NCBI GenBank assembly: GCA_033065855.1
Contig: JAVXUO010001116.1
Location: forward strand, 496,001-560,000
Reading direction: 5' to 3'
Source of the DNA: Escallonia rubra
Taxonomy: Eukaryota > Streptophyta > Magnoliopsida > Escalloniales > Escalloniaceae
DNA length: 64,000 nt
Below the pieces are notes generated by a model. That model was not told the origin of the DNA. It was given only the letters and a program-made list of their open reading frames with translations, and did not search any database. Positions 44,900-58,490 of the stretch are shown piece by piece. How positions within the stretch are numbered: the first letter of the stretch is position 1; every line of letters starts with the position of its first letter. Both the position numbers and the translations under genes were made by a program.

Positions 44900-46178
44900 A
44901 TTTTATAAGGATTTATTATGAATTTTGGGTATCTTAATGCGTTATAGAGTCTGTGGGGATAATTTGGTAATTTTACACAAGTCTGGGGGTATTTTGGTAA
45001 TTTCACTCGCTTGAGGAAATTTAGCACCTAGGCATAATTGAATGGTAATTAATAACATCCAGATGATTTATTGTTTAGGTTCCGATAGGCAAGAGCTAGG
45101 GCAGACTTGGGAACCAGAACCGCTTAACTATTCAAGTAAGTACTCCAGCCATATTCTTCCGTACAAACTATTTTCTAATATATATATGTACCTATACGTT
45201 GTTTTAGCAAATGAAAGTTTTAAAGTGTTTGTTATACTTCTACTCTTGTGCAAATAGTTGATGAGAAATTGAATTAAAATTGCCATGGTTTGTGATGTGT
45301 TGTTTTGAGAACTCTGTGTGAATCGTGGTATGGTATTGAGAGGTTAATAGTGGTTGATGTGCCCCATATCCACGGGAGAAAGTGAATTCTAGGTCCTGGT
45401 CAATGGGAGCATACATTGACGCACAGTACTATTGCATCGTGGTTCGCCCTTGCGTCCACAATATTGTTTATCCTGAGTAGAGGAGGAATTTTGGGTCCTA
45501 GTCAGTGGGACTATACGCTGACCGCAGCACCATGATAATAGTTAGAATATCACTCCAAGTTTAATCACTATTGTTATGCAATTGCCTTGGAAGAGTTCTT
45601 CTAAAGCATGATTGGCCTTTATAAAGTATACGTGTATAGTATTCTCTGTGAATTTGTTACCAGTTTTAACACGAAGAAAATCATGACATGTTTTTATGAA
45701 TCCCAAAACCTATTTTAAGGATATGATATGTGTACTTATTGGGGCCCCATCTCACTCTTTTATAAATATTTTCTGGTGATCACTTAGATGAACCCGAGAA
45801 CTATGAAGGTAACAAGGATGGAGTCGCATGAGATGGTCGTTAGGGATTTAATTTACGCCCTTTCAAAAAATCGTTAGTAGCCGGATATAATTGTAGTACT
45901 ATTTTGTTTATGTTTTGAGGATTGTTCGAAGCTTAGATCTCCACGAGATTTTCTATGATTTGTGTTAGTCATTCATGGAGGAAATCAGTAGAGACATATT
46001 TGAGAGATCTATAAGTATTATTGTAGAAGTCTTGTTAAGGTGTTAGTTAAACGCATGGCTATATATTTATATACAGATTGTAGTAAGGCTTGATAGAGTC
46101 CTGAGTAGATGTTCGAATGGGTCTGCGGCCGGTCACAGACTTAGCTCATGGGCTCACCCGTGGGTTCGGGTCATGACA
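44900..46178 (+). mobile_element. Chromovirus-type LTR fragment (plus orientation)
   Basis: Inverted relative to 41842-44697. It ends GGGTTCGGGTCATGACA at 46178 and contains the same landmarks reversed: GTTTAGGTTCCGATAGGCAA near 45075, then CCATATCCACGGG, GGTCCTGGTCAATGGGAGCA and GGTCCGCGGCC-type sequence near the end. Similarity to 61673-62880 is stronger than to the neighbouring piece. The 5' part is missing or too diverged to place. Confidence 0.6.
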
Positions 46179-48740
46179 AAGTTATATCTGATTCGTCCAT
46201 CTACTATGGATGGACGACCAGACCGCGTTGGCAACTTGACTTAAGTTGCCTGCAGGGACATGGGATCATGGCACACACACATTATATTTGAATGAATGTT
46301 GGCATATTTATCCATACAGTAACATATTGAACCCAAAACCAATGTGAAGGAAGCGGCTCTTAAATCATTGTTCAACATTCCAAACCTGTCACCATTGTTG
46401 TTTGTAACCTCAAATTTGGCCACCGAATCATTTCACATAAAGGGAAATACTTCATCGATTCTGCAACTTCCAAATCATTCGCCAACAATTTCTAGGATTC
46501 CAAAAATCCATCAAATACATTACCCCCCCCCCCAACACACACACACACACTTGTATCCCATGGTCTGTTAGATTTTGAGATCCTGATAAGTTTATCTCCC
46601 TATGTTATCCTTGATGAATTTTTTTTTTCTGTCAAGAACTTTTTGTGACCAAATTTGTTGTGACACATGATGGTGGTGATGGGTTTGGGGTGGTGAGGGA
46701 GGCTATTTTTCCTTAACATTGGTTTTGGATTTAATGCATGTGCATATAGATGGTTATGTTAATATGATTTAATGTATATTAATGTTGAGAGCAGCCTGAT
46801 GGGTGACAAAAGGTGGATCTTGAATTGCTGTAATGGTGGAATAATGGCGAAGATGGTGAATCAAAAAATCAGTTTACTTATTTGGTGAGTGACCCAATAA
46901 ATGAGTCGTGCACCTGACTCAAGCAATAAGCCGATTTATGTTCTTGACTAGGCAAAACGATATTTTGTCCATTGAAATGGGTCACATGTGTAACCCAGTT
47001 TTTTTTTAACGGGCTACTTGTGTAAGTAATTAGAATGGTATTGTGACTTTGGCTTAAATGGTGGGCCTTAGAGATATGTTTGGAAGTATTTTAGTTATGA
47101 ATTTTGCATTTGATATTATTTAGTTGCTGATGTAATTAGATTAGACATTGAAATGCATTTTGACTTAGATAAGGACTTTATGTTATATTATAATTACATT
47201 AGCAACTATATAAGAGCGAGGAAGACATGAAAGTCTTCATATATTATTTGAGAGACAGAGGAGATGAAAAAGAGAAAAAAAGCTTAGTTAAAGACTTTTG
47301 GGTTTCAAGGATAAGGTTATACCGATCTAAGTAAATTTGATACTTTGAGGTTAGGATTTTCTCACGTATTAACTCCATCTGAAATTTGATGATCTATCCA
47401 TTCATGAACTAGAATTTTGGTAATATTTTGTTACAACATGTCATACTTTGGCAATCATAATTGTATTGATCTTTTGTAAATTTTGACCGGTAAGGGTTTA
47501 ATTGTCACATATGTACTACTTTCGTCTCTCCATTCATTTAGTGCTAGTAAATGATTCACCGATGCTCTAGAACTCAAATTACATGCTTGATCATTACAAT
47601 GAATGCATTATTTAGTTCAATGTGCTTTTATTATTTATTTTGATTCACAATCTTTTTGCTACTAAGTTTTGCAGTAAACTTAAGAGTTCATATCTTATTC
47701 GTTCTTTGTTCAATTTTAGTAATCTTACACTTGTTGGAAACACTAAATAGTCTACTACAACTTTCTAGTTTTGAGTTTTCTGAAATCTAATTGATTACTA
47801 GTAGAAAATAGATTGGAACATATTTATACTTATGTTTCTAGCAGTTCAACTCAACCAATTTCGATTTGCTCTATCTCCTTTATTTCTCATTAGTTTTTGA
47901 AGATCAACATTCTGAAATTGCTACATCTCCTTTGCTAATTTTTGATGATCATAAAATCCATACGTTGTTGAAGTTGCCCTTTAATAAAACTACTTTGTGT
48001 AGAATTACGTGAAAGAGAATGACTTTACTGACTTTAAATTCTTGGTGTTTATTAGATTTATTGGGTGAATGTCCTTGTATTCTGGTAGCCAGGTGACAAT
48101 ATATGTGATATTTGTTTCTGGCTTACATGATTTGGAATGTGGGCTAACTCAGCAGAATGAATTAGATATCATGATCTTAATTTATGAACCTTATCTAAAC
48201 GTGTCAGTGATGGCACATGTGACGCATTTCTGAATGGTCCCTTGGTTTCCATCTTCGAACTAATTGAATATTTAGATTTCGACATTTGATCTATTTGAAA
48301 AACAATTTGAACTTATTTAAAGTATTGTTGAACTTTTTGGAGTCTTTTTGAATTATGAAATATTGCTATCTAAACATTAAATTGCAGTTTACCTATGAAA
48401 GTACATTACTTTGACATTCAATTGTCCGCTGGTACAAGCTATTTGATTTTGTTGCTAGTCGTGATTGTTGATTGAAAGTTAGTGCGTTTGTTTTGGTATT
48501 CGCCATGTACCTTGGTATCGTGTTTTGTTAATTCCAAGTATTGTTACTAATATTTAGCATGCTTTGTACTCTGTGGGTGAGTTCTTGTGTTAATCTTTAT
48601 CAGGCTCTATGCTCATCCTGCTTACTTTCAGGTTATCAACAAGTGTTCGGAGTTGTGCAAAGGATTACAAGACATGGCTAAGTAAGAAACTTTCTAGTGA
48701 AGATTTTTGTTTTATATTTATTGTTTATAGCATATTTCTC
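46179..48740. other. AT-rich DNA, no gene recognised
   Basis: No frame with recognisable domains on either strand; T-rich and intron-like in places. An imperfect hairpin TCGTCCAT...ATGGACGA at about 46198-46216, followed by CCGCGTTGGCAACTT, resembles the hairpin at 6222-6260. A short (CA)n tract follows a C run near 46530. Confidence 0.45.
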
Positions 48741-49089
48741 AATCTAAGGATTGTTTGGTCAAGTCTTTCCAATGCCAGGGATAGGATCCCTACTCATCTT
48801 ATACAACCTATTGGAGTCTCATCTATCAGGGACCTCCGGCCCTCTGTACTATCTCCACTGCCAATACTTCGAGTGCGGACCATACTGATACAATTAACAG
48901 TTAATGATGTTATACTAACACGTGTCTAAAGAACAATACAACTACAAATTAAAGGCAGACTCCTTAAATCTACCATCATCCTACCCCACTCTTATTAACC
49001 GAAATACGATTCTACAGAATCGTGTTACCTATACTCTATGATTTCGTGCCTACAAAATCATATACCTATACTCTTAGTATCACAAGACT

Positions 49090-49108
49090 GAACTGCGATG
49101 ATACCAAC
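49090..49108 (-). other. Primer-binding site, initiator-Met tRNA type
   Basis: Read on the minus strand: GTTGGTATCATCGCAGTTC directly after the LTR end. It resembles the usual TGGTATCAGAGC site with differences. Confidence 0.65.
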
Positions 49109-50615
49109 TGTAGCATCCTGAAAATCCGGAGCTCCATCGTCCTGAACTCCTAGAGCGTTAACCTACCACATCACATCAAGCCTATCAATCCCTGTTTACT
49201 AACACATACTTCAGAGCATCTAACTAGACATCAACTCAAATTCTTCAAAAAAACAAGATTACATAACTCATTAAATTTAAATTATTAAAACTTAGGTTCT
49301 TTACAAAATCAAGTTCTTATAGAACGAGTTAACGGTACCGACCCACGCAGGGGTCTCACTGCGCACTAGTGATGGCTCACCGTAATCTCACACAGACTCT
49401 AAACCCATTCTCGAGCATTCCACAGTTGATTACTTGCAGAAGGGAGTCAAACGAAGGGTGAGCTTTTGAGAGCTCAGTAAGGTCGTTCAAGGAACAACCG
49501 AAGGAATTACAAGCGATTCAAAAGAGTCCATTCGATGATAATGTTTCAAAACATTTCAACAATTATGAATAGTTTGATAAATTCCAAAACGATCCTAATC
49601 AGTCATAAGCATACACCAAAAATGACCAACAACAATCATAGACAGACACCAAAACAAACATTAACCATCATCCCAATTTCCAAGACAAACATTAACAATC
49701 ATAACCAAATACCAAAATGATCATTTGAAGATCATTTTCAAAGCCATCATTTTAAAATACAATGATGATTTTTTAACGGGTTTCAAAACGAGCCCAAATA
49801 CTTCAAAGGGCAATAGAGGAAGGTTTCGGACAATAACAAACAGTTTGATCACAATATGGGGAGGAGTTTCACTCAATCCCATCCAATCAGATAACAAGAC
49901 ATTCATTTGACCATCATTTTCAAAACAATCATTGTAAAATACTATGTAAATAAATTCAAAGATATTGATCTTGGGCAGAGGCAATACTATTCAGGCAAAG
50001 TGTACATATGCATAATGTACGATAATTACACCTTCATGTTACCCTATGGTTGGATAACCTAGGTTTACATCTTGTTTTGATGATAACTACACATTGATTA
50101 TGTTCTAATGTGCTTTGAGTGTATTTTTAGTAGGTGTTTACATGCACACTCATGAAGACACATTTGATAAGTTGGATAGATGGATTAAAGCCAAAGAAGC
50201 TTAAAGTTATAGTAAACATGCTATAGAAACTTCATCAAGTCCAATGTCGAAGAGTAACAAAGAATGCATCGGCTAAGTTACTATCGATTATAATTGATCT
50301 TTACTATTATTTAATAGTCTTGGTTTGATGCTTGGATTGATTACTATGACCTAAAAAGACCTTAGGACACCTTGTGCATTGCATGTGAGTTCATAACCAT
50401 TCACACAAGTGTGGTTCTTGAAAATGAGTGAACTTTGGAGCTTACTCAGATTTTCTCAAAAACATTTTTGGTTCTAATCATTTCATATCTTGATAAAACT
50501 TTTCATTATATTTCCAACGCAAAAAATGGCACCTCAATCCGATTTTTCTAAAGAAAGTTATGCCCAAAATAGGAAAGAGGGTTTCGTGACGCAGCCGATA
50601 GGCAGTAGGGTAATA

Positions 50616-50754
50616 CAGTCGACTGCATTTGAATCCGAATGCAGTCGACTGTGTTGGTCAAAATTCAACTCCAACGGCTATTTTTGAGGACAAGACTCCA
50701 ACGGCTATTTTAGAGGGAACCCAGTCGACTGCATTGGGAATATAGTCGACTGCA
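50616..50754. repeat. Clustered TGCAGTCGACTGCA palindromes in copia LTR
   Basis: Four copies of the palindromic core CAGTCGACTG or a one-base variant within 140 bp, about 60-200 bp before the TATA-like CCCTATATAAATG (50805). The 3' LTR has the same cluster at about 54897-55032. Their position upstream of the TATA box suggests a U3 regulatory role (inference). Confidence 0.75.
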
Positions 50755-51540
50755 ATGATAATTTTGGCCATATTATGCCTATAACGGCTATATTTCATTT
50801 GCTCCCTATATAAATGATTTAGGGCTTCATCATACACCATGGAAAACACATTATAAGCCTTCATTCATTAGAGAAACATCAAGGCTCATAGATTAAACTT
50901 ATCTCTCTTCATCTTCATGATTTTACATCATTAAAGAGAGCATCTTTGTGATCAATTCTTTGATTGAGAGTGAGCATCCTTCAAGTCATCAATTATCTCA
51001 TCTCTCTATTGCACTAGAGCTTTATTTGTACTCATTTCCTTTCAAGAGGTTTTCTTTGTACACATTTGATCTTTGTCAAAATGATTGTGATCAAGGCTTG
51101 GGTTTGTCAAGTCTTGGGTGAGCTTTGTGGATTCAAGGCTTGTGCTTGGTGTGGGGATATCACCAAGTGTTGTAAGGGTTTTGATCTTGACCCGGAAGAA
51201 GATTTTTACTAGTGGATTCTAGTGCTCTTGCAAGGGACTTCCTTGAAGAGGTGGATGTAGGCTTGAGGGTAGTTCAAGCCAAACCATTTAAATCTCCTTG
51301 TCAAGTATCTCTAACTCAATCTCTTTACTTATTGCTCTTTAATTGTTTGAGATTGTTTGGTTAGCATCTTCATTGAAGTATTACTTGGTTTGATTGAGAT
51401 TTATGATTGTGCTTAGTTTAAATTCCCCATTAATTTTCAAAAACCCTATTCACCCCCTCTAGGGTTGTTTTATTGGGTTTAAGTGGTATCAGAGCCTCAG
51501 CTCTTGATTTTTTGGTTAACACCTAGAGAGTTAAAAGATC

Positions 51541-53251
51541 ATGAGGTTTCCTAGTCTTGAGGGGAGTTCTATTACTAGACCTCCACTTTTTTATGGGTCT
51601 TCATATAGTATATGGAAAATTAAGATGCGAGTATTTTTAGAATCGTTAGATTATGAAATGTGGGGAATCGTTGAAGATGGCCCTTATGTTCCAACCAAGA
51701 AGATTAGGAATAAGCTTGTGCCAAAGGAGAAATCCGAATTTAATGACTATGATAGAAATATGCTTTGCATGAATTCTAGAGCTAAAAATTGTCTTGTTTG
51801 TGGTCTAAACACAAATGAACTCAATCGAGTTATTATGTGTGATTCGACTAAGAGTATGTGGGATACACTTCAAGTCACTCATGAAGAGACTTTTCTTCTA
51901 AGAGATTCAAAGATGAATTTATAGCATAGAGAATATGAATTGTTTCAAATGTTTTCCGTTGAATCTATTATGCAAATGAATTTTTGTTTCACTAAAATTG
52001 TTAATACTTTGAAACAATTAGGAAAAGATTTCTCTAATGGTGATCTTGTGAGAAAGGTAATTAGGTCATTACCTAGAGAATAGGATACAAAAATCACCAC
52101 AGTTCAAGAATCAAAGGATCTCAATACCTTTTCGTTGGATGAATTAATTTGCTCCTTGATGACCTATGAAATGCAACTCGAATCATCCGGGCAAAAAGTT
52201 CCAAAGAAGAAGACGAAGTGCATTGCTCTTAAAGCTTCATCAACAACGGATCAATCTTCATGTGCGGAGGAGAAAGACTTGAATAACAAAGAGATTGATA
52301 TAATTGCAAATGAATTTAATGAGTATCTCAAAATGAAGAAAGATGAAAACTTGCACATGATCAAGAACGAGTCAAGTATGGAGAGTACCTCAAAGTAGAA
52401 TAACAAGAAGAACGAGGCAAGAAACAAGCACTCCATAAAGACATCAATTAAAGCCATTATTTGGAGCGATAATGACTCAAGTGGAGATGAATGTGGTGAT
52501 TTCGATGATAGAGATTCAAATCTATGCTTCATGGCTCAAAAAGAAGATGAGATAAATTCTTCATATAGTGATAGTGATAGCAATTTCTCCAATGATGATA
52601 TTTATGATGCTTACGCTCTTTTCTATGAAGAATCCATGAAATTAGCCAAGAAAATTTGTGCTTTAAAAAAACAAGTGCGTGCGATTTCAAAAGAGCTAGA
52701 TGACTTAAAAAGTGAAAATAACGAGTTGCATGCCAAGAATGAATGCATATCTAGCCATTTATATGTAGAGCATGTGAATAATGATTTGGTTGAATTGATT
52801 GTGAGCATTCCTAGCACAAAACAAATCTCTTGTAATATTTCAATTTTAGAAAAACAAAATGAAATTTTAAAGCTTGAGATTTGTGATTTGAAAAGATGCC
52901 TTGAAAAATTTGTTGATGGTAAAAACAACTTGGATGTCATGCTTGGACACTAAAAAGTTGGTCTTAACAAAGGCGGTGTTGGATTAGATCCCTTCACCTT
53001 GTCTCCTAAAGTTTTTAAATAACAAGCTAGATTAAATGTTCATTCAAAACAACCAAAGAACTATTGCACACCATTTACACATTGTGGTTGGTGCAACAAG
53101 AAAGGGCATATGACTAATTATTGTCCTTGTAAAATTGTTTATGTAAGAGGTAGAAAGAAAATGTGGGTTGTTAAAGAGTTTCTTAATGTTGCTAAGACTA
53201 ACACTTATGGACCCAAGAAAATGTGGGTACCAAAAGTTAGACCTAAATTGT
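51541..53251 (+). pseudogene. copia gag region, fossil
   Basis: Copia-type gag. It starts at 51541 with a DUF4219/UBN2-like region (LFYGSSYSIWKIKMRVFLES, MWDTLQVTHE) and continues through a Lys/Glu-rich coiled-coil-like stretch (about 52530-52950). A CCHC zinc knuckle (CGWCNKKGHMTNYC) lies near 53086-53130, and basic residues end near 53251. The order is that of a SIRE/Tork-type gag. The frame is broken in several places, so I treat it as a fossil. The segment 53252-54310 carries no coding frame and ends with GGGGGAG-rich purine tracts. Confidence 0.8.
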
Positions 53252-56200
53252 GATTGTAGGTTGTTCAAAGCAAAGGCACGTAGCAACAAGGAGAAAACTC
53301 CAAGAAAATTTTGAGAAGGAGGAGCAACAAGCTAAATCTTAAGGGGGAGTAAGCATTCCAAGATTGGACATGCTACTTTAAATTTGGAGAGCCTCAAAGC
53401 TTGTCAAGAAAATGGACTTCAAGAATGATCACTCATGAGCTCAATTCCTTGGTAATTCATCAAGAGGGTAAAACTTGGCTCTATTCAACATTGTTCTATA
53501 CACTAAACTTATATGTCATGAAGCATGCATAAATGGTCATACTTATTTCTCATGATATAAATAGCTTGCTTGTTGAGAATTAATGTGAACCTTGCCGATA
53601 AATGGTCCTCTTGAACTTATATTGAAAATATTGATTGTTGATGACCATTATTCGCTTTGTGAAAATTCCATGTTGAAATTATGTTATCTTAATGCTTCAC
53701 AATGCCATTCATACACACACCCCTTTTGGTAATGCCAAAAAGGGAATATGACTCGGTTAGACATTCAGTTGTGTTTGCTGGCATGCTTTGATTGAGGGGG
53801 AGCATACATTATGATGGAATATGCATAAGATAACTTGATAGGGGGAGCTTACATGCTTGAATCATGTACTATCTTGTTACTCTTGAAATATGCATAAAGT
53901 AGAAGAGATTATTAAGCTCCATTATATATCTTTCTTTGGATCATGAAGGAACTCTTGATGTCATCTGTATGAGTTCATGAGTTATATGCACTTCACGCCA
54001 TTATCTTTCTTATAAATATCTCTTCACACATGCATACCCTTGTCTTTTTTGTTGATGACAAAGGGGGAGAAATAATCTTGATTCTATATGCTATGTGATT
54101 GTGTGAGAACATTAGAAGAAGAGCATATCTTGTTTTAGCTAGGGGAAGCTAGCTATGAGCTTAATTGCTATATGAGATAAATGGACACGTCTTGAGTATA
54201 CAAGAAATGATTGAATTTTCTATGTGAGATTGTTGTGCTTAATTGACTACCATATGATACATCTTACCTTATATAGAATCAATTTTTGTCATCATCAAAA
54301 AGGGGGAGATTGTTAGCCCTATGGTTGGATAACCTAGTTTTACATCTTGTTTTGATGATAACTACACATTGATTATGTTCTAATGTGTGCTTTGAGTGTA
54401 TTTTTAGTAGGTGTATACATGCACACTCATGAAGACACATTTGATAAGTTGGATAGATGGATTAAAGCCAAAGAAGCTTAAAGTTATAGTGGACATGCTA
54501 TAGAAGCTTCATCAAGTCCAATGTCGAAGAGTAACAAAGAATGCATCGGCTAAGTTACTATCGATTATAATTGATCTTTACTATTATGTAATAGTCTTGG
54601 TTTGATGCTTGGATTGATGACTATGACCTAAAAAGACCTTAAGACACCTTGTGCATTGCATGTGAGTTCATAACCATTCACACAAGTGCGGTTCTTGAAA
54701 ATGAGTGAACTTTGGAGCTTACTCAGATTTTTTCAAAAACGTTTTTTAATTCTAATCATTTCATATCTTGATAAAAAATTTCATTAGCTTTCCAACGCAA
54801 AAAACGGCACCTCAATCCAATTTTTCTAAAGAAAGTTATGCCCAAAATAGGAAAGGAAGGGGGTTCCGTGAGGCAGCCGATAGGCAGCAGGGTAATACAG
54901 TCGACTGTATTTGAATGCAGTCGACTGCATTGGTCAAAATTCAGCTACAACGGCTATTTTCGAGGACAAGACTCCAACGGCTATTTTAGAGGGAACCCAG
55001 TTGACTGCATTGGGAATACAGTCGATTGCAATGGCAGTTTTGGCCATATTATGCCTATAACGGCTATATTTCATTTGCTCCCTATATAAATGATTTGGGG
55101 CTTCATCATACACCATGGAAACCACATTATAAGCCTTCATTAATTAGAGAAACATCAAGGCTCATAGATTAAACTTATCTCTCTTCATCTTCATGATTTT
55201 ACATCATTAAAGAGAGCATCTTTGTGAGCAATTCTTTGATTGAGAGTGAGCATCCTTCAAGTCATCAATTCTCTCATCTCTCTATTGCACTAGAGCTTTA
55301 TTTGTACTAATTTCCTTTCAAGAGGGTTTCTTTGTACACATTTGATCTTTGTAAAATGATTGTGATCAAGGCTTGGGTTTGTCAAGTCTTGGATGAGCTT
55401 TGTGGATTCAAGGCTTGTGCTTGGTGTGTGGATATCACCAAGTGTTGTAAGGGTTTTGATCTTGACCCGGAAGAAGTTTGTTACTAGTGGATTCTAGTGC
55501 TCTTGCAAGGGACTTTCTTGAAGAGGTGGATGTAGGCTTGAGGGTAGTTCAAGCCGAACCATTTAAATATCCTTGTCAAGTATCTCTAACTCAATCTCTT
55601 TACTTATTGCTCTTTAATTGTTTAAGATTGTTTGGTTAGCATCTTCATTGAAGTATTACTTGGTTTGATTGAGATTTATGATTGTGCTTAGTTTAAATTA
55701 CTCATTAATTTTCAAAAACCCTATTCACCCCCCTGTAGGGTTGTTTTATTGGTTTCACTTGCCATTAAGGTACCAGTCCTGCATAATTACGCAGGTTCAG
55801 ACCCTTTATAACGCCTCCCCACAGAACAGATTCTTAGGTCACTACAGAAAACAACAATCATAGAATCAACAAGAAATTCAATGTTTGACATGCAATAGAA
55901 TGAACATTAACATGAGTTCAAATAACTGAAATCAATTAAGGTTTCAATAACAGTTAAGCACGCTGATATAATTCATCACTCAAAATTCCAGAATAACCAT
56001 AAACAAATAGCAAGAATAAATACGAACATTTATTGAATTTAGGCATAACAATTTAGAAGAACAAATCCAAACAATTATCGAATTTGTTTAGCATGTGATA
56101 CAAGGCGATCATCGATAAGATTTCCAAACAACCGATTCAGGTTCAATGTTAGGGTTTGTTTGACAATGACATTCTGATATAAATGCATATCTCAATATTC

Positions 56201-57075
56201 AACAATAGCCATAACCAAATCGAAAGAATACTTATGAACACATGTTCTCGGAATTAGGGTTCAGGTAAAAGTCCTTACCAAGGATTTCAGATAGAAACTC
56301 CTACCTGAATCCAAAGCTAAGCTAGTCTAACCAGAAAGTCCTTTACTTTAGCCTAAACGAAAAAATCAAATGGTTAGAATATAGTCTACACTATGATATT
56401 ATAAATTCAATATTGACTCACGCATACTCCCAAAATGACCCCTTATCGGGTGTGTAAAATTACCAAAATGCCTCTTATGTGTAAAATTACTAAAAGCACC
56501 CCTCATACTTAAATAACAAAAATAGTCTTTCCATAAATAGAATCACTAAAATATCCTTACCGTCTGTGAATTTACCCCAAAAAATACCTTTTATAGGTAA
56601 AATTACCAAAATAGCCCCTCTAGGTGGTAAATTACCAAAATACCCCTAAAAATTCTAGGCACTGAAAAAATCTCAACATATTAAAACACTAATTTAAGCA
56701 TCTTGAAGTCATTTTTAGGCTAAAATGTATTTTAAAATTTTTTTGCCCGAAAATTCCGAACTAGTGTCCAGACCGAGCGCTCAAAAGTCGATTCTGTTAA
56801 AATAGCTATCGACTTCAAAATGGCACGAAATTTTAGGAAATAAAATATCTCAGTAAAATAAGGTTTCCCCCAAAATTTTTAGATTCAAATAACTTGATTT
56901 ACTATATTGAATAAATCAAGAATACTTTTTAATCGATACCCTAATTTAGCATCCTTTGCAGACACCGAAAATTCCCAAAATAATTCCCTATCTTTGTGAC
57001 AAAAACAATTACTATTCAAATTAAAACACCTACAATTTCACCTTAAGCTACACACAATCCTTCCTCTTCTATAAA

Positions 57076-57216
57076 TTGCAGAGACATACACAGAATTTCA
57101 CACTCATTTTACACACACGGCCACTCTCCAAACACACCCAAAACACCTACCTATATATAATCATACCTAAATACACACACACACTAATACACCACCTAAT
57201 CAAAACATATAGACAC

Positions 57217-57257
<41 letters not shown>

Positions 57258-57580
57258 TCACTCACACTATACTTATAGAATTTTTCCATTACACCCCCTA
57301 ATTTTAATACCTAAACACTGAATTCATACACCCTTGCACCACCAAAACACCCACTCCATTACAGCACCACTGCTGCCGTAGCAGTAGTGTGCATCCTCCA
57401 CACACGCAGAGCACATAACACACACACACACACCCCCCACAATACAACACCCCCACCCACTAAAACACAGGTTCATACCCAAACACACACTAAATCACTG
57501 CACTATCACACATATTTGCACATGCAGAAACACATAACCACACGATTTCACACACTGAAACTCATACATACACACAATTA
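57076..57580. repeat. CA-rich microsatellite tract in chromovirus LTR
   Basis: ACACAC words with CT runs dominate, giving His/Thr-rich frames that are not genes. A dyad CTGCTGCCGTAGCAGTAG lies near 57370. The same layout, CA-rich leader plus this dyad, recurs in the LTR at 43100-43700. Confidence 0.8.
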
Positions 57581-58113
57581 ATTAACACACTAAATTTTGC
57601 AAACTACTGTGAAAGACTTCTTCCAATTTCCCTTTCTCTTCCTCGTTCAGTTTCCCCCTCTGTTCTTTTTCTTCTCGAAGTTTTGTTTTTGCTTCTTCTT
57701 CTCGGTTTTGTTCTTGTTTCACTGTTCTTTCTTCTGTTACTCTTTTCTGTTTCTCTCTTTTTTTCCTCTTTCAAAATTTCTTTCTATTTCCAAAAAAATA
57801 TAATAAACTATTACTTTATAATTTAATCTGATTAGTCAGCAACAATTTAAGTAGGAGGTGGCCTCATGTTATGATACATTTCTCTAAAAGTTGACACATA
57901 ATGCCTAACTTTTCAAAATTACAATTTAGCCCCCAAAGTTTTTCAAAATTACAAAATGCCCCCGAAAGTTTTAAAATCTGTATTTTTGCCCCAAAAATCA
58001 TTTTAACATTTCATGCTCTACTAATCTCCGAGTATTTCTCAAATTTATCACCCGTTTCTTTTTCTGATCACCAATAATTGTTTTAAACTGCTCGAAAAGT
58101 GCAGGATATTACA

Positions 58114-58490
58114 CTGATAAATCCTATATGGAGGAGTTTCATGACTTCCTCCTTGACTTTAAGGGACCACCGGGCATGTCACTACATGATCAAGCAAATA
58201 CATATATCAATTCTTTGAGGAGCCCAATGATATCTCCTCTCTCTCCCTCTTCTAGGCTAGCCTCTAATTTAATTTCTTTCACATTTTTAGGCATGCCTAT
58301 GTTGACTTTGACTGTTTCTTCTGCCACTGATTTCACTCGACTAGACTCTCGATTTTTAATTTCTTTCAAGTATTTTTTATCTTCTTCGTTTGATAGTTGT
58401 GACTCATCATAAAATGTGTTGATTAACACATCATAACTTAAATCAGCAACCAAAGAGTAATCAAAATTGAACATCACATTATTAATTAAA
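58114..58490 (-). mobile_element. Ty3/gypsy (Tat-like) pol fossil
   Basis: Minus-strand sequence resembling the segment just before and at the start of reverse transcriptase in Tat/Ogre-type elements (ETVKVNIGMPKNVKEIKLEA, LLKELIYVFA followed by a SDMPG motif). It is cut at 58113 by the chromovirus LTR. Old and broken; no LTR of its own is recognised in the window. Confidence 0.65.

Larger units (their letters stand above)
50037..55752 (+). mobile_element. Gag-only Ty1/copia element (SIRE/Tork-like), non-autonomous
   Basis: LTRs of about 1.44 kb at 50037-51475 and 54311-55752 start TGTTA and are roughly 97 % identical by eye. A TGGTATCAGAGC primer-binding site is at 51484-51495 and a polypurine tract (AAAAAGGGGGAGAT) directly precedes the 3' LTR. 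The 2.8 kb interior holds only gag-type sequence; there is no protease, integrase, reverse transcriptase or RNase H. The flanking five bases (CTTCA and TTTCA) match in four of five positions. It is inserted in the LTR of the chromovirus element. The gag region is broken in a few places. Older than the element at 30783. Confidence 0.87.
48741..58113 (-). mobile_element. 5' portion of a Ty3/gypsy chromovirus (Tekay-like), fossil
   Basis: Minus-strand element: the 5' LTR spans 58113 down to 49109 (TGTAATATCCTGC start, CAGGATGCTACA end). About 3.3 kb of it is LTR once the nested copia element is set aside. A primer-binding site (TTGGTATCA type) follows at 49090-49108, then a leader and the start of a gag-like frame near 48883 that is soon lost. 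The rest of the element is missing. LTR contents include repeated GGTAATTT words (56400-56640), a CA/GT-rich leader (57080-57560) and a T/C-rich block (57600-57800). It entered a Ty3/gypsy pol sequence whose other part lies at 58114. Old. Confidence 0.72.

Noticed and set aside
41842-46178. Long-TIR DNA transposon
   Set aside because: No target duplication. LTR landmarks and a third same-type end at 61673 fit two inverted LTR pieces better.
51484-51495. tRNA-like sequence TGGTATCAGAGC
   Set aside because: It is the retrotransposon primer-binding site next to an LTR; no cloverleaf surrounds it.
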